Of a DNA stretch of 38,954 nt, positions 20,381 through 28,897 are shown one piece after another. The number at the start of each line of letters is the position of its first letter. Position 1 is the first letter of the stretch. Both the position numbers and the translations under genes were made by a program. Below the pieces are notes generated by a model. That model worked only from the letters and a program-made list of their open reading frames with translations. It did no database searches and was not told the DNA's origin. This DNA comes from a virus, in the IMG/VR virus record IMGVR_UViG_3300030012_002541, positions 1-38,954 of that record; one strand, 5' to 3'.

Positions 20381-21642
20381 AATATACCTTGCAGTCCATT
20401 TTGCCTACTATATATAAAAGCTTGTGCTTTTTTAATGTTACCTATAAACCCTTTACTATCATGCCAATAATCTGTGGCAGACATAGAGGATAAATTTCTA
20501 ATTGTTATACCATTTAACTCTTCTATTGCTTGTAATTTCATAGCTTTATTGGTATGATAATGTCCTCTATGTACCTCTACATATACCGTATTGCTCCAAA
20601 GATTCTTAAACCTTTGAGCTATAATACCTGGTAAATCATTTGTTTTAGGACCGTCACCATGATCTGATATAATAAGATTATTACCGTAAGGTAAGGCTTT
20701 CATTAAGCAATCTCCATTGTCCACTTTTACATTTTCATTGTTTTCATAATACAACTCTAATGTGTCCCCTAGATGCATGACAGACTCTCTATCGTGATTA
20801 CCTGGTATTACCATAACATGAACATCTGCAACCTCACTTAATATATCTATAGCTTTTATCATTAGTTTTCTAGCTGATCTATACATATCTATGTGATAAT
20901 CACTGTTAAACTGTGGTGTTCCCTTTGTTGTGGCAGGTAAAGGCCAATCTCCATCTGAATTTAATAAATCTTGTCCTACGATAAAAAGTATCTTATCTAT
21001 ATAAAACCCTTTGGCCCTATACAAAAGGTGTTCTATCGCGCTTAAAAGACGTTCCTCAGCAATTTTTAAACTATATTCATCTCCTTTGATACCTATTTTA
21101 CCTAAATGCAAATCAAATGCAGATATTTCTAATAAATGTAAATCTTTTCTATCACTTGGTCTTTTTCTATCTTTTTTTGAAACTATTGGCGATATGTTAC
21201 GTAGATCTTCAATAAGTTCTTGTTTAATTTTTTTTATATTTAGATCTTGTTTTATTTTTTTTAACCATGCTTTTGTTCTATACATGGTAACCGTAACAGG
21301 ATTACGATCATTATCAAAACCAGTTACCTCATAAGTTCCTATATCATATTTTTCTACATCCCACAAATCTAAATCTACCTCACATGCTGCTAACAAATCT
21401 TCTAAAGATTTTACCCTTGTGCAATTTTCTGCAGTAAGTACAGCATTAGATTTAGTTTCTTGAAAATTAATTACTTCTTTTTCTTTTGGTTCTGTGTCTG
21501 GATTTTTTTTTCTTAACGCTCTGGCTATAGTTCTTATCTGTTCATAATTAGTCCCAAATTTTTTTGCTGTATCCGCATATTTACTGCGTAATAAATTAGG
21601 ATTTTGTAATAAATATTCTCTTATTTTATCATTTAAAGACAT
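20359..21642 (-). CDS. Calcineurin-like metallophosphoesterase with N-terminal HTH
   Basis: A 427-residue protein. Residues about 1-50 (DKIREYLLQNPNLLRSKYAD, FGTNYEQIRTIARALRKK) look like a winged or homeodomain-like helix-turn-helix. The C-terminal half has the metallophosphoesterase motifs in order: DLHLGK (about 187-192), GQDLLNSDG, PGNHDRE, SDHGDGP and RGHYHT, all metal ligands intact. It cleaves phosphoesters (DNA, nucleotides or phosphoproteins); the substrate is unknown. It ends the long right-hand minus-strand module. Confidence 0.85.
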   Translation of the reverse strand: MSLNDKIREYLLQNPNLLRSKYADTAKKFGTNYEQIRTIARALRKKNPDTEPKEKEVINFQETKSNAVLTAENCTRVKSLEDLLAACEVDLDLWDVEKYDIGTYEVTGFDNDRNPVTVTMYRTKAWLKKIKQDLNIKKIKQELIEDLRNISPIVSKKDRKRPSDRKDLHLLEISAFDLHLGKIGIKGDEYSLKIAEERLLSAIEHLLYRAKGFYIDKILFIVGQDLLNSDGDWPLPATTKGTPQFNSDYHIDMYRSARKLMIKAIDILSEVADVHVMVIPGNHDRESVMHLGDTLELYYENNENVKVDNGDCLMKALPYGNNLIISDHGDGPKTNDLPGIIAQRFKNLWSNTVYVEVHRGHYHTNKAMKLQAIEELNGITIRNLSSMSATDYWHDSKGFIGNIKKAQAFIYSRQNGLQGILNFNVSV

Positions 21643-21653
21643 TGTAAAATTGT

Positions 21654-21905
21654 TTAATTTTCTTCAACACCATAACCGTGTTGACTTGTTAGTGTTAAAT
21701 TTAAGGCAACAAGCTTTTGTTTTGATCGCCTTCCTTTAATTTTATTAACAAGCTTATTAACAATTTTAGGATTCGTAAATATTTCTTCTTTATTATAGCC
21801 CTTTACTACTTGATTGTTTAATTTATAAATTTTATTTTTACTGTCTTTAAATGTCCAGTCGCTTAACCATATAGGTACACAGTATGTGTCATTGGGATAA
21901 TTCAT
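21654..21905 (-). CDS. Hypothetical protein in appendage gene cluster
   Basis: An 83-residue protein beginning MNYPNDTYCVPIWLSDWTF, with a basic central helix (NKLVNKIKGRRSKQK) and the end TSQHGYGVEEN. No domain recognised. It overlaps the upstream gene by 17 nt. Position suggests a minor virion or adaptor protein. Confidence 0.55.
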   Translation of the reverse strand: MNYPNDTYCVPIWLSDWTFKDSKNKIYKLNNQVVKGYNKEEIFTNPKIVNKLVNKIKGRRSKQKLVALNLTLTSQHGYGVEEN

Positions 21906-22491
21906 CAGTTGAACTAATTGTTATGCTTGGTCCGACCACAGAAGAAACCGCATAAAAAGTTATTGGATTTGAAATATTTTTATACGTATGTTGTACCAAA
22001 TCTTCTAATGATACTGTTGCATTTGCAGAAAAACTATCGCCAAATAAAGTTATTAAAGAAACTCCTTTAAAAGCTGTTATATATCCAGTTGATATGTCAA
22101 ACGTAGCTCTTGTTTGGTCTCCTGGACTCCAATATATATTTATATTAGCGTCACTAGTATGATGATTATGAATTACAATATTATTTAAAGAAGCTCCTTG
22201 TTGTAGGTCTAATATTCGTAGCGCAACATTAGCTTCTTCTATTTGAAAACCTCTAATCTTAGATTGTAATTGGGTGGGTGCTGAGGTAGACACTCCCGTA
22301 ATATTCAAAGATTGACCTCTTGCTGTTTCATTAGAAAAAGACCTAAAATTATTTGTAGCAATTTGATCTCTTTGTTGATTTGTTAAACCAACAGGTGCGC
22401 TGTCTTTTTTTGCTGTATTCTTTTCTCTTGCTACAAAATTAGATCTAATTTGTGCACCTTTACCTCTATATTTATCTTTAATGTACGGCAT
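21889..22491 (-). CDS. Probable virion appendage/structural protein
   Basis: A 200-residue protein. The N-terminus is basic (MPYIKDKYRGKGAQIRSNFV), then a Gln/Asn-rich linker (LTNQQRDQIATNNFRSF). From about residue 80 a beta-sandwich-like domain follows (FQIEEANVALRILDLQQGAS, NIVIHNHHTSDANINIYWSP) ending in beta strands. This is the composition of small tail or head decoration proteins. No family recognised; function inferred from neighbours. Confidence 0.55.
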   Translation of the reverse strand: MPYIKDKYRGKGAQIRSNFVAREKNTAKKDSAPVGLTNQQRDQIATNNFRSFSNETARGQSLNITGVSTSAPTQLQSKIRGFQIEEANVALRILDLQQGASLNNIVIHNHHTSDANINIYWSPGDQTRATFDISTGYITAFKGVSLITLFGDSFSANATVSLEDLVQHTYKNISNPITFYAVSSVVGPSITISSTDELSQ

Positions 22492-22504
22492 ATTTTATAT
22501 TTTA

Positions 22505-23674
22505 TTAACTTATTTGTTTTGCTATTAAACTAACACCTGTTACTACGGTTATAGCATTCATTGAAGCATTTGACGCAGCTTCTTTCCAAATTACTAATCT
22601 CCAGTAATATTGAGTTGCACCTTGTGTAACTAAAGTTTGATTTGTAGTAGATCCTTTTCTTACGGTACCAGTACCTCTGTCATATATAAAAGAAGTAGAT
22701 GGATCATAATCAGTCCAAGTCATAGTACTGCCATTGTGGGTACCTCTTTGTAATTTAACGCCATTTAAAATTCTATTGTTTACTATATTTGTATTAGTCA
22801 TAACATTCCATTGATATTCCCAATCACCTTGTGTTTCTGAATACCAAGCGTAAGAACTACCAGAAATACCTGTTAAACCACTTGAGCCTGTTAACAATAC
22901 AGTGTTAGTAGAAGATACTAAATCTTCTGTGTCATATGGTATTACCACTGCATTTGCTTCTCCTGCTGTGGTGCTAGTTGTTACAGTACCAGACGAACTT
23001 ATTAGAGAATAATTAGCTATTGCTGGTGATCTTAAGCTTACAGCACCTGAGCTTACGCTAAAATGACTACTATTAAAACTAGCAATACCTTTGTTAGACG
23101 TTGTAGCATCTTCACCAGCTATAGTTATAACAGTGCCAGATGAACTTGTATCTATACCTTCGCCACCTGCTATTCCAAAATCAGCAGAACCAGCTGTATC
23201 TGAAGCTTGGTTTTCATCATCAGTCATAAAAGTAACTCCTGTTATATCACCAACATGTGTGTCAGAATCTGTAGCAGAGGTTATACTTGTTACATGACCA
23301 TAAGTATCTAACTGTATATCTTGTATAAATGTTCTACCACTGTTATTTACACTGGCTTGAGATGATGTATCGTCATGATTAATAGTAATTGTATCAGTAG
23401 CGCTGACAGCAGTAGTAATAGCATTTCCACCAGCTACATCTAATGTATTACCATGAGCTATAGTTTGATCACTACCACTATCACCAGTTAACGTAAAAGT
23501 TGTTAATTGATTCGTGTTAGTATCAGTTGGAACGGCTGCTTTTACAATTTTATTGTTAGAATCTAAACCTAAATTACCACCACTAGCAATAGTTCCTGTT
23601 TCAACATCATCCAAAAAAACATCATTACGAAACCTTGCAATAAAATTTTGTATAAATTGTCCTATGAATTTCAT
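22505..23674 (-). CDS. Tail fibre/appendage-like protein
   Basis: A 389-residue Ser/Thr/Asp/Gly-rich protein. The N-terminal anchor [20 protein letters not shown] is followed by [12 protein letters not shown] and a repetitive beta region ([40 protein letters not shown]), typical of phage fibres with beta-helical or repeat shafts. The C-terminal 120 residues form a distinct domain with Trp/Tyr ([27 protein letters not shown]) that could contact the host. The fibre role is inferred from composition and layout. Confidence 0.65.
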   Translation of the reverse strand: MKFIGQFIQNFIARFRNDVFLDDVETGTIASGGNLGLDSNNKIVKAAVPTDTNTNQLTTFTLTGDSGSDQTIAHGNTLDVAGGNAITTAVSATDTITINHDDTSSQASVNNSGRTFIQDIQLDTYGHVTSITSATDSDTHVGDITGVTFMTDDENQASDTAGSADFGIAGGEGIDTSSSGTVITIAGEDATTSNKGIASFNSSHFSVSSGAVSLRSPAIANYSLISSSGTVTTSTTAGEANAVVIPYDTEDLVSSTNTVLLTGSSGLTGISGSSYAWYSETQGDWEYQWNVMTNTNIVNNRILNGVKLQRGTHNGSTMTWTDYDPSTSFIYDRGTGTVRKGSTTNQTLVTQGATQYYWRLVIWKEAASNASMNAITVVTGVSLIAKQIS

Positions 23675-23675
23675 T

Positions 23676-24152
23676 TTAGATGTTTTGGTCTAAATCTATA
23701 TATTGTATGGTAACTCTATCGCCTCTTTCTATCGCTTTAGCAATATTTGGATATATTCTCTTGTACGCATTACTTGACTTTCCAATGAAACCATCTTTGA
23801 TGATGATATTGTTTTCTTGCGAGTCGCCAACCAAAAGGCATCCAGCGGTATGTTCATCAGTATTACCAGTATGTATAAGTACCCATTTAAAATTTGGCAC
23901 GTCAATAACGTGTAGCATCCCTTTATGTATTGGAGCAAATCTTTTTTTGTATTTAGCATGAAAACCACCTTCTGTTCTTAATTTTATTTCGTATATACCT
24001 GCAGGTACCCTTGTTTCTCCTTTTATTTTTAGTGCTCTTCTTTCATCTTCTAGTGTATAACACAGAAATTCAAGACCTAAATCTCCTTCTAAAAAAAGTA
24101 AGCCAGAAGTACTGTCCTCCTGGCTACTAAATCTTAATACTTTAAGTTTCAT
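23676..24152 (-). CDS. DUF5675-like protein, possible peptidoglycan-related enzyme
   Basis: A 158-residue protein. The blocks [51 protein letters not shown] and [10 protein letters not shown] match, from memory, the DUF5675 family, which is often encoded near phage lysis genes. The order His-x-Gly-Asn...Thr-x-Gly-Cys recalls the L,D-transpeptidase catalytic site (HG...HGC), so a cell-wall role is plausible but unproven. It ends 1 nt before the fibre gene. Confidence 0.6.
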   Translation of the reverse strand: MKLKVLRFSSQEDSTSGLLFLEGDLGLEFLCYTLEDERRALKIKGETRVPAGIYEIKLRTEGGFHAKYKKRFAPIHKGMLHVIDVPNFKWVLIHTGNTDEHTAGCLLVGDSQENNIIIKDGFIGKSSNAYKRIYPNIAKAIERGDRVTIQYIDLDQNI

Positions 24153-24211
24153 ATTATTTATATTTTAGGGTACTCAGAGAACTTTTACATGTATGCCTTT
24201 CCCCTTATATT

Positions 24212-24640
24212 TTAGTCATCTGAACCGTGTCCAGTATCAGCTCCGTCACACAATAGATATTGTACTTTTTGTGCGGCTGTAGTGGCTGCAATATCTAAAT
24301 TTGAAGATCCATCGCCAGCTCCATCTACGTGTATAGGTGATACAAAACATTCTCCAGGTTTTAAGTCAGCAATTACATCACCATCTGGTTTTACAGCAAT
24401 TGGATAATCCGTATCAACATTTTTTATAAATGTGTATATACGATCTTTATTGTGGCTTGCTAAATTAATAGTTGTATCTGATGTACCGTTAGTAAGTATT
24501 TCTCCTGTAGATATTAATGCAGAGTCAACTGTAGTTGCATCTGTAGTAAAGTTAGGAGAGTATGAAAATACTGTTGTTCCTGTTGCATCTACTAAAGTTA
24601 CAGAACCTGTTATTGATATTGTCAATGATTGTGTTGCCAT
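24212..24640 (-). CDS. Small beta-rich structural protein, paralogue A
   Basis: A 142-residue Thr/Ser/Asp-rich protein. The core RIYTFIKNVDTDYPIAVKPD then VIADLKPGECFVSPI parallels RFIYVKNIDDTNFVVIYDG and IIGILKPGEFLMTVI in the next gene, so the two are paralogues from duplication. A small beta-sandwich decoration or tail protein is likely. The C-terminus (DTGHGSDD) is acidic. Confidence 0.55.
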   Translation of the reverse strand: MATQSLTISITGSVTLVDATGTTVFSYSPNFTTDATTVDSALISTGEILTNGTSDTTINLASHNKDRIYTFIKNVDTDYPIAVKPDGDVIADLKPGECFVSPIHVDGAGDGSSNLDIAATTAAQKVQYLLCDGADTGHGSDD

Positions 24641-24650
24641 ATTTTATTTT

Positions 24651-25040
24651 TTATGCGTTTGAATCTATTTCTACTGCAGCGTATTCAACTGTAACTGTTG
24701 CAGTATTTGCTCTTGCAGTTGTTGTGCCTGTTCCTCTAATTACTGTCATTAAAAACTCGCCTGGCTTTAGTATACCTATAATATCGTTAGCTGAAGAAGC
24801 TCCGTCATATATTACAACAAAATTAGTATCGTCTATATTTTTTACATAAATAAATCTTCCATGTCCAGGTGCAGCCATAATAGTTGAATCACCATCGTGT
24901 GCAACATCAATTCTTCCTGTTGCTACTTGATCTACTCCTGTTATATTTAATGTATATGCTCCAGATTGTGACTGTGAATAACCCGTTGCAGAGCTAGCAG
25001 TCATGCTCATACTTGCGTTTAATGTATAATTTTGCGGCAT
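24651..25040 (-). CDS. Small beta-rich structural protein, paralogue B
   Basis: A 129-residue protein with a Ser/Thr-rich first third (MSMTASSATGYSQSQSGAYT) and the core GRFIYVKNIDDTNFVVIYDG then LKPGEFLMTVI shared with the downstream neighbour. Probably a virion surface or tail component. A TAAATTTG promoter element lies 16 nt upstream of its ATG, suggesting it can be expressed independently of upstream genes. Confidence 0.55.
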   Translation of the reverse strand: MPQNYTLNASMSMTASSATGYSQSQSGAYTLNITGVDQVATGRIDVAHDGDSTIMAAPGHGRFIYVKNIDDTNFVVIYDGASSANDIIGILKPGEFLMTVIRGTGTTTARANTATVTVEYAAVEIDSNA

Positions 25041-25053
25041 AGTTTTTTATTTT

Positions 25054-25323
25054 TTACAAATTTATGAAATTTTTCTTATATTTTTTAGAATCTTTAAGTT
25101 TTTTAAGCTCACTGCACTTCTCATATTCTTCCAACTCACAAAAATAATCAATTATTTTATCAATTACTTTGTTATCTATCTTTTTTTTAGGGTTAAATGG
25201 TAAAGCACATCCGTTATAATCTAACAAATCTTCAAAAGTTAGCTTGTTTGTAATAATCATATATGAGTTTGTCATAGACTCATGTATAATTTCTTTTACT
25301 TCTTCATCTAAGTCGTCTGTCAT
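25054..25323 (-). CDS. Hypothetical acidic protein
   Basis: An 89-residue protein, acidic and helical (DDLDEEVKEIIHESMTNSYM, IIDYFCELEEYEKCSELKKL) with a basic end. No domain recognised. Its ATG overlaps the holin gene's stop by 4 nt, and its own 3' end covers the promoter of the next gene. Confidence 0.6.
   Translation of the reverse strand: MTDDLDEEVKEIIHESMTNSYMIITNKLTFEDLLDYNGCALPFNPKKKIDNKVIDKIIDYFCELEEYEKCSELKKLKDSKKYKKNFINL
25057..25064 (-). promoter_or_regulatory. Host-type -7 element TAAATTTG
   Basis: A TAnnTTTG match on the minus strand, 16 nt before the ATG at 25040; it lies inside the end of the preceding gene. Confidence 0.4.
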
Positions 25324-25706
25324 TTTTTAACTTTTTCTAATGATCTACCACCAAAATACGCACCAATTACAGTTATCAAAACTAATTGTAACAAATCTAC
25401 CCAAGATGCTTTAACTTCAAAAGATATAACACCAGCATCAATAAATATCAAAAGCACGGTAGATACGCATAAAAATATCAACACTAGTGGTCTAATATTC
25501 TTTGATAACCAAGAATCAGAAGCCATATCCACCTTCCATCGTTCAGTTACCTGTTTTTGCATTTCTGCTTCGTAACCCATTATCATATCTTTTATTTTTC
25601 TTTCAGCGTCTGCTTTTTCTTCTGCTGATGTATGTAGATTATCTATAACTCCACCTACATTTTTTATTAGTTCTCCAGCTCCTGCTGAAAATATTTTGCT
25701 TAACAT
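25320..25706 (-). CDS. Holin, 3TM / gene-transfer-agent holin type
   Basis: A 128-residue protein. An amphipathic N-terminal part (LSKIFSAGAGELIKNVGGVI, then an EEKADAERKIKD helix) is followed by RWKVDMASDSWLSKNIRPLV and two strong hydrophobic spans, about 72-93 and 102-120, ending GGRSLEKVKK. This order is that of the 'holin of 3TMs, for gene-transfer release' family. It would form inner-membrane lesions at the end of infection. Neighbouring small membrane protein 28528 may be a partner; no classical endolysin is recognised beside it. Confidence 0.8.
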   Translation of the reverse strand: MLSKIFSAGAGELIKNVGGVIDNLHTSAEEKADAERKIKDMIMGYEAEMQKQVTERWKVDMASDSWLSKNIRPLVLIFLCVSTVLLIFIDAGVISFEVKASWVDLLQLVLITVIGAYFGGRSLEKVKK

Positions 25707-25716
25707 ATTTAATTAT

Positions 25717-25974
25717 TTAGTAACTTCCGCCACCACCTCCTCCACCAGTAAAACCAGCAGAGCTTGTTGCAGGGGGTGTGTTAGTTTGATTATTTGGATT
25801 AAAACCTGAAGATGGTGTAGCTGCTTGTCCATGTGTAGCACCACCCATATATCCTATTTGTCCTTGATAATTATGTGTGTGAAAACCTGTCAAGCCATTT
25901 GCTGCTGCATACGCCAAAGCTTCTGCGCTTGTGCTATACAAAGGTATACCATCTATTGTTGTAAGTATTGCCAT
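25717..25974 (-). CDS. Gly-rich small appendage-like protein
   Basis: An 85-residue protein. MAILTTIDGIPLYSTSAEAL and TGFHTHNYQGQIGYMGGATH form the ordered part; the rest is Pro/Thr/Gly-rich, ending in seven consecutive Gly then SY. The TGFHTH segment recalls small neck or fibre-tip proteins. It overlaps the repeat-protein gene by 22 nt. Function unknown. Confidence 0.55.
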   Translation of the reverse strand: MAILTTIDGIPLYSTSAEALAYAAANGLTGFHTHNYQGQIGYMGGATHGQAATPSSGFNPNNQTNTPPATSSAGFTGGGGGGGSY

Positions 25975-28163
25975 TTTTTTATTAATTTTTTTTCTGTTGT
26001 TCCGTCATCGTATATAAAGATAACTAATTTATTTTTAATATTGTTTACAGACCTACCTAATAGATCTGTTATTGCAATCAATTTTTTATTTGCACGCTTT
26101 GGAATTGGACCATAATAAGAGCCGTCACAATAATTGTAAGTTAGTTGACATATATTATCCCATTGATTTTTGCAACAATATTCGTCAACAGATATTACCC
26201 ATTCATAGCACGGATCATTTAACCAATATGGTACTCCTGGTCCAGTTATACAACCCGCATCATATAAACAAGATAATGTGTCGTTTATATTAGCTAGTTC
26301 ATTGTAGTTGTACGCATTGAGGTCCATACATCCTTCAACAATAGATATACACGAACCGTTATCAGTATTAGCCAATGAGTCATAGTTAAAAGCAGAACTA
26401 TCGGTACAACCATATATATAAGCGATACAACTAAAATCTTCAGTGTTTGCTTGTGGGTTGTAATTAAGCATGCTAGGGTCAGTACAACCATAAATATAAG
26501 GTATGCAAGAATTATTGTCAGCATTTGCTAGTGGATTAAAGTTAAACATTGTTGAATCTGTACAGCCAAAAACATAAGGCACACAACTACCATCATCAGC
26601 ATTTGCTAACGGTTTGTAATTGAACATTGTAGGGTCAGTACAACCATACAAAAATGCTATACAAGTATCTGCAGTGTTTGCATTAGGGTTATAGTTATAA
26701 GCAAGAGGCTGCATACATCCGTATATCACAGGAATACATCCTCCGTTGTCTATATTTGCAGTTGAATCATAGTTGAATGCTGTTGTGTCCATACAGCCCC
26801 AAACAGCCTTTGTAATACAACTACCATCATCGTAATCAGCTACAAAACCTTGTGTATAATATTCTAAATAACTAGAGTTAGTACAACCTGGCGTGTAATA
26901 GCAACTAGTGTCACTAGTATTTGCTTCTTCATTATAATTAATTGCTAGTGAATCTAAACATCCATACACTTTTTCTTCGCATGTATTTCCACAATTAGTA
27001 ACTAATCCATAAGGAAATAGTGGTTGTATAAAAGGCGGTTTTATACTTATTAAGGTATCACCTTCAGGATTTATAAATGTAAAACCACACTCTATAGTTG
27101 TTAATGCTGCTTGAGAAGATATATGAAATATAAACTCCATTGGAGCTGGTGCAGATAAATTGATTTGATATTCATCATTGAACCCACCTGTATGGTTGAA
27201 GTGATACACACTATCTGGATGATTTAAAACTAAATGTGAGCCTACCCACCCATTACCCATTAAGTCATGTAGGACTAAAGTAAACTCACAATCTGCAATC
27301 ATATCCATAGTATTAGCATTTGGATCATAATTAAACATTGTAGAATCTATACATCCATATATTTTTAAAGTTTGACAACTTCCATCGTCTACATCAGCAA
27401 ATGGATTCCACTCTACGTAATCATCATCTGTACACCCATATATAGGTGGACATGAATCAGAAGCAAATACATGTGATGTATCATTACCAAAAGCAGGATT
27501 TGTACCGTATACTAGAGTATCATTACATTGTTTTACAAAATAAGAGCCATCTTGACCTTGCCATAAAGAACCATTTAATCCGTCACCATAACTATCATAT
27601 ATAGTAAATATAAGATCTCCTTTTGGTATACATACAGGTACTATAATAGTAGCATAATCTGGATTACCTGCATAAGTAACTGATTGTGCGTACACTACAC
27701 CGTTGCTGTCTTTTATATCCCAACTAGTTTCTCCTTGATACTGATCTAAGTTTATTATAACTTTAGCAGGAACGCAAGGAGGAGGTTGAGGCATGCATTG
27801 TGGCACCACTCTATTATGAATTAAACCAGTTGTAAATGTAGGATTTGGATAACTAACTATAGTGTCTTCACACACAGAAACATAATAACTACCTCCTGGT
27901 ATACCATCACCATACGAGTCGTATATAACCCAAGATATATTGGTTATGCTGTCCGCTAATAATACCGTATCTGTATGAGTTGTATTTTGTAAAGTGTAAT
28001 GTCCATATTGCACTTCGGCAATAATTGGTCCTTGAAAACTGTCCGCGAACAACACCCATCTTGTTTCTGACGGATAGCTGTCAGTAGTTAAATGTATAAC
28101 AAAATCTTTTTGACCGAAAACAAATAAAGGTAATAATAGTATTGTTAAGAATATATTTTTCAT
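25953..28163 (-). CDS. Secreted multi-repeat protein with T9SS-like sorting tail
   Basis: A 736-residue protein. The N-terminal signal peptide MKNIFLTILLLPLFVFGQ is of flavobacterial style. Residues about 20-235 contain two related beta domains marked IYDSYGDG (80-87 and 188-195), with a third related segment near 296-355. Residues about 242-632 hold eleven repeats of the form YGCTDxTxFNYNPxANxDDGSC, common in flavobacterial surface proteins. A Cys-rich block (YEWVISVDEYCCKNQWDNIC, 653-672) precedes a C-terminus DLLGRSV...FIYDDGTTEKKLI resembling T9SS sorting domains. It is probably exported and displayed on the host surface. Its role for the phage is unknown; it looks like a gene captured from a host. 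Confidence 0.75.
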   Translation of the reverse strand: MKNIFLTILLLPLFVFGQKDFVIHLTTDSYPSETRWVLFADSFQGPIIAEVQYGHYTLQNTTHTDTVLLADSITNISWVIYDSYGDGIPGGSYYVSVCEDTIVSYPNPTFTTGLIHNRVVPQCMPQPPPCVPAKVIINLDQYQGETSWDIKDSNGVVYAQSVTYAGNPDYATIIVPVCIPKGDLIFTIYDSYGDGLNGSLWQGQDGSYFVKQCNDTLVYGTNPAFGNDTSHVFASDSCPPIYGCTDDDYVEWNPFADVDDGSCQTLKIYGCIDSTMFNYDPNANTMDMIADCEFTLVLHDLMGNGWVGSHLVLNHPDSVYHFNHTGGFNDEYQINLSAPAPMEFIFHISSQAALTTIECGFTFINPEGDTLISIKPPFIQPLFPYGLVTNCGNTCEEKVYGCLDSLAINYNEEANTSDTSCYYTPGCTNSSYLEYYTQGFVADYDDGSCITKAVWGCMDTTAFNYDSTANIDNGGCIPVIYGCMQPLAYNYNPNANTADTCIAFLYGCTDPTMFNYKPLANADDGSCVPYVFGCTDSTMFNFNPLANADNNSCIPYIYGCTDPSMLNYNPQANTEDFSCIAYIYGCTDSSAFNYDSLANTDNGSCISIVEGCMDLNAYNYNELANINDTLSCLYDAGCITGPGVPYWLNDPCYEWVISVDEYCCKNQWDNICQLTYNYCDGSYYGPIPKRANKKLIAITDLLGRSVNNIKNKLVIFIYDDGTTEKKLIKKWQYLQQ

Positions 28164-28165
28164 AT

Positions 28166-28528
28166 TTAAAAATCACTCATCATTTGATTATCTATTTCTT
28201 CTTGTACTTCCTCTCTTGTTGCAACCATTTTAAAACTTAAATCAGCTTGAAATCTCATTACCTCTTCATTATCTTTAAATATTATAATAGTAGGTATTAC
28301 AGCTATTTTATGTTTTGTAGCTAATTCTTTTTGACTTGCTATGTCTATATAAGATATAGTTTTAACATCATTTAATTTATCTATCCATTCTACACCGTTA
28401 GTCTTATTCCATTCAGCATTGAAGTATGCTATTTTAACTTGTCCGAAGGCTGAGTTAGAGAACAATATAAAAAGTATAATAGTAAAATACACAACATATA
28501 ATCTCCAATCAACATTTGACTCTTCCAT
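28166..28528 (-). CDS. Exported thioredoxin-like protein lacking the CxxC motif
   Basis: A 120-residue protein. A hydrophobic segment (VVYFTIILFILFSNSAFGQ, about 12-30) acts as signal or anchor. The following 85 residues follow the thioredoxin fold: KIAYFNAEWNKTNGVEW at the active-site position (compare FWAEWCGPC), YIDIASQKELATKHKIAVIP with the cis-Pro motif VIPT, then IIIFKDNEEVMRF. Both cysteines are absent, so thiol chemistry is not expected; a binding or chaperone role is likely. It is coupled by one base to its upstream neighbour and lies 2 nt before the T9SS-like protein gene. Confidence 0.7.
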   Translation of the reverse strand: MEESNVDWRLYVVYFTIILFILFSNSAFGQVKIAYFNAEWNKTNGVEWIDKLNDVKTISYIDIASQKELATKHKIAVIPTIIIFKDNEEVMRFQADLSFKMVATREEVQEEIDNQMMSDF

Positions 28529-28809
28529 TATCTGTTATACAATTTATCTTCAATTTTTTCTAAAGTCTTTTTTATTTCTTCTACGTCTTTTTGTGTATCT
28601 ATTATTGTATTACGTATCATTTGATCTTTCATGTCAAACTCCATTCTTGTAACCTCTGGATCTGGCGGTGCAGGCAACTCTTTTGCTTCAGCAATGTCAG
28701 CTTGTAACGTAAACCACATACCAACTAATGTTGCGATTAAGGCAGCAATACCCCCAAGTGTTTTAACACTTATCTGAAAGGATGTATCTTCGCTTAACTC
28801 TTTAGCCAT
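28528..28809 (-). CDS. Small membrane protein with coiled-coil tail
   Basis: A 93-residue protein with one hydrophobic span (LGGIAALIATLVGMWFTLQA, about 18-37), a Pro-rich hinge (ELPAPPDPEV) and a C-terminal coiled coil (DTQKDVEEIKKTLEKIEDKL). The layout is similar to small phage lysis-associated proteins (antiholin or inner spanin-like) often found beside holins; which of these it is cannot be decided. Confidence 0.6.
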   Translation of the reverse strand: MAKELSEDTSFQISVKTLGGIAALIATLVGMWFTLQADIAEAKELPAPPDPEVTRMEFDMKDQMIRNTIIDTQKDVEEIKKTLEKIEDKLYNR

Positions 28810-28811
28810 TT

Positions 28812-28895
28812 TTATTTTTTCTTACAATAACAGTTGCTTAAACAAATTTTTCCAAAAGTTATTATTTTTACAAATTTACAAATTATTTTTTTCAT
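28812..28895 (-). CDS. Cys-rich microprotein, 27 residues
   Basis: MKKIICKFVKIITFGKICLS then NCYCKKK. It fits exactly between its neighbours (ATG 2 nt after one stop, stop 2 nt before the next ATG), as real genes do throughout this module. Four Cys in a basic amphipathic peptide. It also contains a TAAATTTG promoter-like sequence at 28871-28878, an alternative explanation for conservation. Confidence 0.4.
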   Translation of the reverse strand: MKKIICKFVKIITFGKICLSNCYCKKK

Positions 28896-28897
28896 TT

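Noticed and set aside
26072-26524. Short frames on both strands inside the repeat protein gene
   Set aside because: They are repeat-induced shadows; the 736-codon frame has signal peptide, repeats and sorting tail in order.
26300-27450. DNA-level tandem repeat or CRISPR-like array
   Set aside because: The periodicity comes from the eleven protein repeats of about 22-25 residues with variable codons; there are no identical repeats with unique spacers.
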